This document shows, piece by piece, positions 55,343 to 64,000 of a stretch of DNA of 64,000 nucleotides; position 1 is the first letter of the stretch, and each line of letters starts with the position of its first letter. The notes beneath the pieces are model-generated. The model was not told the DNA's origin. It did no database searches and worked only from the letters and a program-made list of their open reading frames with translations. Source of the stretch: Phytophthora colocasiae (Eukaryota > Oomycota > Peronosporomycetes > Peronosporales > Peronosporaceae); the NCBI GenBank assembly GCA_018806915.1, contig JAGKQI010000099.1, positions 496,001-560,000 on the forward strand. The letters are read 5' to 3'. The position numbers and the translations under genes are program-made.

Positions 55343-57394
55343 TTACTCCCAGGTGAAAGTCCGAATGGCACCCTTTGGCACCGTCGTCTCCAGAGCTACC
55401 CCACCAACCTGCAACTCGAAGTCGGCCGGCTCCGTGTTCTCGTTCATCACCACAAGCACTTTGCGACCTTCTGGGGTCACGAAGGCAGAGGCCTGCACGA
55501 AAGCGTATCCTGCGGTCACGCACTGGTCTGCCGACGATGCAAGTGAGCGCATCGTGCCATCTTCGGCGTCAAACCTCCATTGCTGGTACTGCTTCACCTC
55601 ATCCTCACACAAGTCAGTGCTGATACGAACGCCGTCCTCGGTGGAGCCATGGTTCAATGAGATGCAGTAGTCGCCCATGCGGATGCGGCCGGTATCGGTC
55701 TCGTACGTCCAGGTCTGCTGCGTGTATCTGCAATCCACCAATAGACCTTGGTGTCCCTGCCACGGGATCTCCTTCAGATCGATGCAGAATCCGGTGCCAG
55801 TGACCTCCAGCTTGCCATCGTCCGTCGGGCGCCACTTCTGGCGCGAACTGCCGTCGCAGGCGGCCAGCATTGAAGGGTAGTCAACGTACAGCTGCGGCTC
55901 ACCTGGCTGAGCGAAGTGAGTCGCCACCTGCGTCTTGACACGGCGCGATCCCACAGGGATATACTTGGAGAAGTGCTGGATGAAGTAGTACATAGGCTGG
56001 ATAAAGAAGTCCTTTTCGTCCTCTGTGAGAATGATAGGGGCATCGCACATGTTCGCTAAGTGGTTGGGTCCGCCCTTGTGGTCCAGAAGCAGGTTCCAGT
56101 CGACCCAGCCAGACACGTAATTGTTCAGATCCGTCATGATATCGTGGCCGTAACGCTGGGCTCGGAACCAAGCGAGGTCACCGTGGCCCACGTCGGGGCA
56201 ATTGCAGCTCTCGGTAGCCAACATGAAGCGGTTCTGATCGATGAAGTACGTGTCGTTCAGACGCTCATGGTACTCAACACCGTCCATATAGCGCTCATTG
56301 TCGTACCAGTGGAAAGCCATGCCGTCGACGTACTTTGCCGCTGTCGGGTGGTTGTAGATCTCCTCCGCCCACTGACGAACACTTCCTCGGTTGTGATCGA
56401 AGATCATAAGCACAAGTTCGGGGTGGTCACGTTCCAGGATCGGGCCCAGGAAGTCTCCGATGAACTCAGCCTGGTATTCCGCAGTGTACATGCACGATTC
56501 CCATGGAACTTCTGCTTGCGGCTCGTTTTGAGGTGTCAAACCCCAGAAATGAATGTCATGTTTCTTGTAAGCCGCCAGAAACTTGGAGAAGTACAGAGCC
56601 CACGTCGCGCGAACGTCGTCCTTCAGGCCAATGGGCTTGGCCGAGTTCAGCATACTCGGCTCATAGTCCGAACCTGCCCGCTTCATCCAGGCCGGGGGAC
56701 TCCACGGCGCCATGAAAAGTTTCAAGTCTGGTTGACGCTCGAGTGCGCGCTTGATAAAGGGGATCAACACTTCCTGGTCGTGCTTCACCTCTTCATCGAA
56801 GTGCTGCAACTGTGTGTCATTGACGACATCGTCAAAACTGTACGAACCAGCGGAGAAATCCGAAGATCCCATTGGTACACGTCCGAAAGTGTACGCACTG
56901 CCCTTCTGCTGGTCAAAGTACAACGTGAGTACTTCTTCCTGCTTCTCCTTCGACAACTTCTGGAACTGCAGAGCTGCAGCCTCTGTAAAGGCACCACCGA
57001 ACCCCATGATCTCCTGGAACTCAGTGTCCACATCCACAGCAATAAAAGATTTGGCATTGGGCTGCGATCCGTGCGTCCACTTCAAGCCTGTGATAGGCTC
57101 CATCATGTTGGTCACATTGTCAACGTATGAGCTCTGGACGCACTGCAACTCTGCATCCAGTGACGGTGCAACGGCAATGCCAGTCTTCGCGCCAGGCCTG
57201 GACGTTGTCGTCTCTACTGCAGCATCTTCTGGCAGTCTGGAGAGCCCGAAGATCGCTAAAACGGCGCACAAACCGCAGACTCCGAGCCCCACGAGGCTCC
57301 ACTTGATGATGGCGCGCCGCCGCGTTGCGCGTGCGCTCAGCCGCTCGTCGCTCGCTAGGGAGCTGGTGCCGTAGACTGTGGGCTCCGTCGTCAT
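55343..57394 (-). CDS. GH30 glucosylceramidase paralogue 2
   Basis: The start is set at 57,394 (MTTEPTVYGTSSLASDERLS), where all paralogues begin. The frame is open 66 codons further upstream, but that part shares nothing with them. The protein is 683 residues: a short cytosolic tail, one transmembrane helix (WSLVGLGVCGLCAVLAIFGL), a stalk, the GH30_1 barrel, then a ricin-B-like beta-trefoil. Active-site signatures are APWSPPAWMKR, TPQNEPQAEVPW (acid/base Glu) and MLATESCNCPD (nucleophile Glu). The trefoil has QQTWTYE and QQWRFDA. It would remove glucose from glucosylceramide outside the cell or in the secretory pathway. It lies tail-to-tail with the methyltransferase gene (96 bp between stops) and has no intron. 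Confidence 0.93.
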   Translation of the reverse strand: MTTEPTVYGTSSLASDERLSARATRRRAIIKWSLVGLGVCGLCAVLAIFGLSRLPEDAAVETTTSRPGAKTGIAVAPSLDAELQCVQSSYVDNVTNMMEPITGLKWTHGSQPNAKSFIAVDVDTEFQEIMGFGGAFTEAAALQFQKLSKEKQEEVLTLYFDQQKGSAYTFGRVPMGSSDFSAGSYSFDDVVNDTQLQHFDEEVKHDQEVLIPFIKRALERQPDLKLFMAPWSPPAWMKRAGSDYEPSMLNSAKPIGLKDDVRATWALYFSKFLAAYKKHDIHFWGLTPQNEPQAEVPWESCMYTAEYQAEFIGDFLGPILERDHPELVLMIFDHNRGSVRQWAEEIYNHPTAAKYVDGMAFHWYDNERYMDGVEYHERLNDTYFIDQNRFMLATESCNCPDVGHGDLAWFRAQRYGHDIMTDLNNYVSGWVDWNLLLDHKGGPNHLANMCDAPIILTEDEKDFFIQPMYYFIQHFSKYIPVGSRRVKTQVATHFAQPGEPQLYVDYPSMLAACDGSSRQKWRPTDDGKLEVTGTGFCIDLKEIPWQGHQGLLVDCRYTQQTWTYETDTGRIRMGDYCISLNHGSTEDGVRISTDLCEDEVKQYQQWRFDAEDGTMRSLASSADQCVTAGYAFVQASAFVTPEGRKVLVVMNENTEPADFELQVGGVALETTVPKGAIRTFTWE

Positions 57395-57722
57395 GGGCGT
57401 CTTGAGGATCGAAGAGACGTTTGCGCGTTGCTCGGTTGATTCAGAAGTGAGCCTTGCGTCAGCCAAGAGTCCAGGGGCTTGTGATAAGGGGATGAAAGTA
57501 ACCGTTACGGGATGAGTATGTTTGGTGTCAAGAATGCGGGCTTCAATTTGAAGCGGATAGAAGATATGTGTCACAGAATGCACTGTTTTCATTACCGCTT
57601 ATCAGGTGCATGATACTTTTGGTGGCAGGAGCAATAATAATACATCAATGACGGCGTTACCGTCAAATTCCAGTGGCACTTATGGATGGATAATCCGTTG
57701 CTCTTACACCTCCGATCACTCT

Positions 57723-59753
57723 TTACCAAACGTACGTGCTAATGGCACCAGGCAGCACTGACGTGTCCAGCACCGCATCGCCGACCTGCACTTGGAAATC
57801 GGCCTGCTCCGTGTTCTCGTTCATCACCACCAGCACCTTTTGATTCTCGGGCGTCACGAACGCGGTAGCCTGGACGAACGCGTAGCCCGTCGTGACACAT
57901 TGGTTCGATGTTGATGCCAAGGAGCGCATTGTCCCATCCTCAGCGTTAAACGTCCACTGTTGATATGGCACCGCGTCCGTTTCGCACTTGTCCGCTGTCA
58001 CACGCACACCATCCTCCGTTGCTCCACGGCTCAACGACAGACAGTAGTCGTCGATACGAATGCGCTGTGTGTCCTCTTCGAATGTCCACGTCTGCTGCGT
58101 CCACTGGCACTCGACCAAGCGGATCTCACGGCCTTCGATCGGAGTTGGAACCATGTTCAGACAGAACGGTGTGTTGGTCACCTGCATCTTGCCGTCGTCC
58201 GTCCTGTGAATTGTCTGGCGTGCACTGCCATCGCAGCTGGCAAGAGACGACTGGTAGTCCACGTACAACTGCGCGTCACCGGGCTTGGCAAAGTGAGCAG
58301 CAACCTGCACATTCACACGACGGGATCCAACGGGGATGAACTTGGAGAAGTGCTGGATGAAGTAGTACATAGGCTGGATCTTGAAGTCATTTTCATCTTC
58401 AGTCAAAATGATCGGAGCGTCGCAGAGGTTGCCCTTGTGGTTTGGTCCGCCAGTGTGATCCAGCAGCAGGTTCCAGTCTACCCAACCTGCAACGTGGTTG
58501 TTCAGGTCGGACAAAATATCATGGCCATAACGCTGAGCGCGGAACCATGCATCCTTGCCAACGGCTACACCGGGGCAGTTGCAGCTTTCAGAAGCTAACA
58601 TGAATCGATTCTGATCAATGTAGTGGGTGTCGTTCAGGTGCTCAGGGTATTCCACTCCATCCATGTAGCGTTCACCGCCGTCTTCATACCAGTGGAAAGC
58701 CATACCGTCAACGTATTTACTAGCAGTCGGATGGTTGTAGATCACCTCGGCCCAGTGCTGAACATTGTTACGGTTGTGGTCAAACACCATAAGGGTCAGA
58801 TCTGGGTGGTCGCGCTCAAGAACGGGGCCCAAGAACTCGCCGATGAACTCAGCCTCGTACTCGGGATTGTACGCACAGGCTTCCCATGGCGCAGCAAATT
58901 CAGGTTCATTCTGAGGCGATAGACCCCAAAACGGAATCCCCTGCTTCTTGTACGCCGTGATAAACTTGGAGAAGTACAGAGCCCACGGAGCACGCATGTC
59001 ATCTCTCAGTCCAACAGGCTTCACAGATCCGAGCATGCTCGCATTGTACTCGGAACTTGATCGCTTCATCCATGCTGGAGGACTCCAAGGGGCCAAGAAC
59101 AGCCTCATGTCCGGTCGACGCTTCAATGCACGCTTGATGAACGGGATAATCGCTTCTTTATCATGGGTAACATCCACGTCAAAGTTCACCAGATCCAAGT
59201 CGTTCTCTGTTTCAGCAAAATTGTACGAATCCACTGAGAAATCGCACGATCCCATCGGTACACGACCGAAGGTGTACGCGTTACCCTTCTCCTTGTCAAA
59301 ATAAAGCGTCAGAACCTCCTCCTGCTTCTCTTTCGACAACTTCTGGAACTGCAACGCCGCCGCTTCCGTGAATGCACCGCCGAAGCCCATGATCTCCTGG
59401 AACTGGGTGTTCACGTCAATGGAGATGAACGATTCAGTGTTCTTTTCACCCCCGTAGTTCCACTTGAGTCCCTTGATCGGTTCCATCATGTTGGTCACCT
59501 TGTCGACGTAGGAGCTTTGGAAGCACTTGATGTTTCCTTCGTCGGGCGTTGCAGTGGCCACAGTTGACACAGCCGTGTGGGAGCTTGAGGACGAAACTCC
59601 GAGAACAATCAACCCGACGGCGATGACGCCCGTAGATGCACCAATAATGCCCCATTTGATCCATTTACGACGTGCAGCAGATTGAGCGCTTAGCCGCTCG
59701 TCACTAGCGAGCGAACTGGTGCCGTAGGCTGTGGGCTTTGAGTGAGAAGCCAT
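57723..59753 (-). CDS. GH30 glucosylceramidase paralogue 3
   Basis: 676 residues from MASHSKPTAYGTSSLASDER, intronless and intact. A signal-anchor helix lies at about 34-52 (WGIIGASTGVIAVGLIVLG). The catalytic domain contains acid/base Glu283 (SPQNEPEFAAP) and nucleophile Glu389 (MLASESCNCPG). It also has WSPPAWMKR at about 223-231 and FHWYEDGGERYMDG. The C-terminal trefoil shows QQTWTFEED and QQWTFNAED. It ends VLPGAISTYVW. Blocks of its 5' half are almost identical to paralogue 1 while the flanking parts differ. It is divergent from the alpha-tubulin gene, with 485 bp shared between the two starts. Confidence 0.94.
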   Translation of the reverse strand: MASHSKPTAYGTSSLASDERLSAQSAARRKWIKWGIIGASTGVIAVGLIVLGVSSSSSHTAVSTVATATPDEGNIKCFQSSYVDKVTNMMEPIKGLKWNYGGEKNTESFISIDVNTQFQEIMGFGGAFTEAAALQFQKLSKEKQEEVLTLYFDKEKGNAYTFGRVPMGSCDFSVDSYNFAETENDLDLVNFDVDVTHDKEAIIPFIKRALKRRPDMRLFLAPWSPPAWMKRSSSEYNASMLGSVKPVGLRDDMRAPWALYFSKFITAYKKQGIPFWGLSPQNEPEFAAPWEACAYNPEYEAEFIGEFLGPVLERDHPDLTLMVFDHNRNNVQHWAEVIYNHPTASKYVDGMAFHWYEDGGERYMDGVEYPEHLNDTHYIDQNRFMLASESCNCPGVAVGKDAWFRAQRYGHDILSDLNNHVAGWVDWNLLLDHTGGPNHKGNLCDAPIILTEDENDFKIQPMYYFIQHFSKFIPVGSRRVNVQVAAHFAKPGDAQLYVDYQSSLASCDGSARQTIHRTDDGKMQVTNTPFCLNMVPTPIEGREIRLVECQWTQQTWTFEEDTQRIRIDDYCLSLSRGATEDGVRVTADKCETDAVPYQQWTFNAEDGTMRSLASTSNQCVTTGYAFVQATAFVTPENQKVLVVMNENTEQADFQVQVGDAVLDTSVLPGAISTYVW

Positions 59754-60115
59754 CGTATCTCAGCTTGTCACCTTCGTGGCAAATTCGATTCTGACACAAT
59801 TGTGGCTGCCAGAAGATCGCGGTATCATGAGACTAAGTTGCGATTACGTTGCAGGAAGAGCTTGCGTTGCATTATCCAGGGGTACGTCAGATGCTGGCTT
59901 CAACTTGTGTATCTGTTGCATTAATTTCTGCATCGATTCCATGCACATGCATTTCGTTGGCTATCTTCGTTGAGTTTAGAATACGTTTGCAGTCATGCGA
60001 AAACGGACAATTGCTATCCAAGTTTAGGATGTGCGAGTGGTTTCCGTTTTTGCGCCGTCTTGGCTCGGTCTCATCGTATATAGATCCAACGCAGCAGGAG
60101 AACGCTGCCAGCACT

Positions 60116-60133
60116 GTTCATTCTTCAACTTCC
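60116..60133 (+). promoter_or_regulatory. Oomycete Inr/FPR-like core promoter of alpha-tubulin
   Basis: GTTCATTCTTCAACTTCC agrees with the oomycete initiator consensus (TCATTYYNCA) followed by the flanking CA(A/T)TTT-like region. It lies about 120 bp upstream of the alpha-tubulin ATG. Transcription would start within it. This is sequence agreement only. Confidence 0.65.
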
Positions 60134-60163
60134 CGTCAAGCCCAGCAGTCGAAATCCGGGTAG

Positions 60164-61600
<1,437 letters not shown>

Positions 61601-62060
61601 CAGATAGTTACTACTATACTAGAAACCATTAGATAGTAGAACCTGCCTACATAGTTTATAATGCGATGCACCAAAACGAGCACCATTCCCACAACACCAA
61701 ACCGATCGAAGTGTCCCTGTGCTGGTTGGATAGATCCAAAACGGATAGAAACAGATGCGCTTCATCAGTGAAACTGAGCAGCTCCAACGGTGCGAGTGAA
61801 GTGGATGTTCGCTCAGCATTGAAGAGTCTAGCTTAAGATTGGCAGCGTTGGGTGGGTGCTTCGTGAAACGGATAGCAGACAGACGTCTAATCATGTCAAG
61901 CGCCGAAACCTGAAGAGTGCACTTCACTTCAACTTCGCATACTGAGATCGAGTCAAATTAACGGCCAGATTAACGGTTGGAGACCACTTCAACGTTGGAT
62001 TTCAAATCACACCCCTCCCCCGAATTACTGACCATGTGAGAAGCAGCTAATCGCTTCCAG
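61601..62060. other. Intergenic between alpha-tubulin and GH30 paralogue 4
   Basis: No gene was recognised. A 102-codon minus-strand frame at 61,927-61,619 has no known motif. Confidence 0.5.
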
Positions 62061-62081
62061 TCTTCCAGTCTTCAATTTACC
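62061..62081 (+). promoter_or_regulatory. Inr/FPR-like motif upstream of GH30 paralogue 4
   Basis: TCTTCCAGTCTTCAATTTACC contains the CTTCAATTT core typical of the 3' part of the oomycete initiator region. It lies about 50-65 bp before the ATG at 62,129. The match to the 5' TCATT part is weak. Confidence 0.4.
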
Positions 62082-62128
62082 AGGAACAATTCCCCATTCG
62101 TCTTCGCTCGATCTAGTTCCTAAAGCAA

Positions 62129-64000
62129 ATGGAGTCTACCGCGTATGGAACGATCTCACTGGAGGTCGATGAGAACCTGGCAAACCAGATGAGTACGAGT
62201 CGTCATGCCTTTGTCAAATGGGGAGTCTTTGGATTGGCGACGTGCGGAATCTGCAGTACATTAGCGTTGATGGGGACCAGCTCCATGCACGAAGACGCCA
62301 TCGCTGCAGCGATGAGATCGACGACAAACGCGTTCAAAAACGCGGCTCCTGCTGTGGATGCCGAGGTCACATGTTTCCAAAGTTCGTACGTTGACAACGT
62401 CACCCGCATGATGGAGCCTGTAACTGGTTTAAAGTGGAAGCGAGGAGGTCAACGGAACGTGAAGTCGTACATCACCATTGACCTGGAGGTCAAGTTCCAA
62501 GAGATTATGGGCTTTGGAGGGGCCTTCACTGAGGCAGCAGCGCTACAGTTCCAGAAGCTTCCCCGACATAAGCAAGAGGAGATCCTGACACTTTATTTTG
62601 ACAAGGAGGAGGGCAGCGCGTACAACTTTGGGCGCGTTCCGATGGGTTCGTGTGATTTCTCAGTTGATTCGTACAGCTTCGATGACGTGTTGAACGACAC
62701 GAAGCTGCTGCATTTTGACATGAGCGTCAAGCACGATCAGCAGGTGTTAATTCCGTTCATCAGACGTGCGTTGGAGCGTCAACCCGAAATGAAGCTGTTC
62801 CTGGCACCGTGGAGCCCGCCTGCATGGATGAAGCGTGGTGACGACACTTACACCCCAAGTATGCTTGGATCGTTGGACCCCGTGGGATTGAAGGATGATA
62901 TGCGCGCGTCGTGGGCCCTGTACTTCTCCAAGTTCATCACTGCCTACAAGAAGCAAGGTATTCCATTCTGGGGTCTGACACCACAGAACGAACCTGAGTT
63001 TGCCGCTCCCTGGGAAGCATGCAAGTACAATGCGTCGTATCAGGCTGAATTTATTGGCGACTTCCTTGGTCCAGTCCTAGACCGCGATCACCCTGAAGTT
63101 ACACTGATGGTCTTCGACCATAATCGTGCTAGTGTCCGTCAGTGGGCGGAAGCGATCTACCACCACCCCACCGCTGGTCAATACGTCGACGGCATGGCTT
63201 TCCACTGGTATGACATGGAGCGTTATATGGACGGAGTCGCCTATCACGAACGTTTGAACGATACGCATTTCATCGACCAGAACCGCTTTATCCTCGCCAC
63301 TGAGAGCTGTAACTGTCCGGGTGTTGCCTATGGTGATGCTGCGTGGTTCCGCGCACAACGTTATGGACATGATATCCTAACAGACTTGAACAACCACGTT
63401 GTCGGTTGGGTGGACTGGAACTTACTTCTGGACCACAAGGGCGGACCGAATCACCAGGGCAACAACTGTGACGCTCCTATTATTTTGACTGAGGACGGCA
63501 AGGATTTCACTCTCCAGCCCATGTACTACTTCATCCAGCACTTCTCCAAGTACATTCCAGTTGGTTCACGTCGCGTGAAGACTCATGTAGCAGCTCGTTT
63601 CGAGAAGCCTGGTGACGCGCAGCTCATGTGGGCGTACCCGGCTGCTCTTACCTCGTGCGATGGCAGCGCTCGCCAGACAATGCACGTAACCAATGACAAC
63701 AAAATTGAAGTGACAGGATCTGAATTCTGCCTGGGTATGGTTGATTCCGAGTGGCAGGGCAAGGAGATTCAAATGGTACAGTGCAAGTTCACGCAACAGA
63801 CGTGGACATTTGAGAGGAACACTGGCCGCATTCGTGTGGGCGACTACTGCTTGTCGCTCAACCACGCATCCACGGACAACGGTGTGCGACTCACTGCTGC
63901 TCTTTGCAAAGCTGAGGTTGTGCCGCATCAGCAATGGACATTCAACGAGGCTGACGGAACGTTGCGCTCTCAAGCATCCACAACGGAGCAATGCGCAACC
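62129..64000 (+). CDS. GH30 glucosylceramidase paralogue 4 (partial, runs off right edge)
   Basis: From ATG 62,129 (MESTAYGTISLEVDENLANQ) the frame stays open for about 624 codons to the end of the window, with no stop. It has the signal-anchor helix (KWGVFGLATCGICSTLALMG) and VTCFQSSYVDNVTRMMEPV. The catalytic barrel has LAPWSPPAWMKR, acid/base Glu in TPQNEPEFAAP and nucleophile Glu in LATESCNCPG. Most of the beta-trefoil follows (QQTWTFERN, QQWTFNEA, TEQCAT at the edge). By comparison with paralogue 3 about 50 residues remain outside the window. It is head-to-tail with alpha-tubulin and reads as an intact gene. Confidence 0.93.
   Translation, partial: MESTAYGTISLEVDENLANQMSTSRHAFVKWGVFGLATCGICSTLALMGTSSMHEDAIAAAMRSTTNAFKNAAPAVDAEVTCFQSSYVDNVTRMMEPVTGLKWKRGGQRNVKSYITIDLEVKFQEIMGFGGAFTEAAALQFQKLPRHKQEEILTLYFDKEEGSAYNFGRVPMGSCDFSVDSYSFDDVLNDTKLLHFDMSVKHDQQVLIPFIRRALERQPEMKLFLAPWSPPAWMKRGDDTYTPSMLGSLDPVGLKDDMRASWALYFSKFITAYKKQGIPFWGLTPQNEPEFAAPWEACKYNASYQAEFIGDFLGPVLDRDHPEVTLMVFDHNRASVRQWAEAIYHHPTAGQYVDGMAFHWYDMERYMDGVAYHERLNDTHFIDQNRFILATESCNCPGVAYGDAAWFRAQRYGHDILTDLNNHVVGWVDWNLLLDHKGGPNHQGNNCDAPIILTEDGKDFTLQPMYYFIQHFSKYIPVGSRRVKTHVAARFEKPGDAQLMWAYPAALTSCDGSARQTMHVTNDNKIEVTGSEFCLGMVDSEWQGKEIQMVQCKFTQQTWTFERNTGRIRVGDYCLSLNHASTDNGVRLTAALCKAEVVPHQQWTFNEADGTLRSQASTTEQCAT

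Noticed and set aside
56060..57130. 356-codon plus-strand frame
   Set aside because: It is antisense to GH30 paralogue 2, whose motifs and paralogues prove the minus strand is coding.
57395..57592. N-terminal extension of GH30 paralogue 2
   Set aside because: The 66 extra codons are not shared with any paralogue; the conserved start is at 57,394.
62203..63991. Several minus-strand frames near the right edge
   Set aside because: All are shadows of GH30 paralogue 4, which is open on + to the edge.

Overview
The window looks like nuclear DNA of an oomycete, most likely a Phytophthora or downy-mildew relative. The evidence is a dense mosaic of transposon families whose proteins read like those typical of Phytophthora genomes, intron-poor host genes with 65-75 bp GT-AG introns, an oomycete-style Inr/FPR core promoter upstream of alpha-tubulin, and an expanded family of membrane-anchored GH30 glucosylceramidases carrying a ricin-B-like tail. 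No tRNA, rRNA or CRISPR locus was found.

Positions 1-50,600 are almost entirely mobile-element DNA. In order they hold: a bounded PIF/Harbinger element (269-2652, 23-bp TIRs, TCA duplication); hAT, pogo-like and Tc1/mariner remnants (3.4-8 kb); a long non-coding stretch (8.2-9.9 kb); two MULE transposase remnants (10.3-13 kb); a large frameshifted Helitron on the minus strand (16.2-22.4 kb); and a Crypton-type tyrosine recombinase. The recombinase is split into an N-terminal half on + (25.1-25.8 kb) and a C-terminal half on - (27.9-27.0 kb), with a two-module RING-finger gene between them and 18-bp repeat arrays nearby. Next is a Merlin/ISXO2-like gene (29.0-32.2 kb) interrupted by a hAT element (29,367-31,444).

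A Ty1/Copia element (32,329-39,082, minus strand, GGATG duplication) sits downstream of Merlin and is itself interrupted by a solo Gypsy LTR (37,096-38,478). A rearranged Ty3/Gypsy element follows (39.7-48.4 kb). Its LTR carries an insertion of a small Tc1/mariner-derived element with perfect 140-bp TIRs, and gag sequence lies on both strands. A piggyBac gene truncated at its 3' end (48.4-50.5 kb) closes the repeat block.

Positions 50,900-64,000 are gene-rich. Four GH30 glucosylceramidase paralogues occur: one frameshifted, two intact, one running off the right edge. They are interleaved with a two-exon METTL21-like protein methyltransferase and an intronless alpha-tubulin gene. The GH30 proteins are predicted type II membrane or secreted enzymes that would cleave glucose from glucosylceramides, with a carbohydrate-binding beta-trefoil behind the catalytic barrel. 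Parts of paralogues 1 and 3 are nearly identical while their flanks are divergent, which suggests gene conversion. The right-edge paralogue is a long open frame with no in-window stop.
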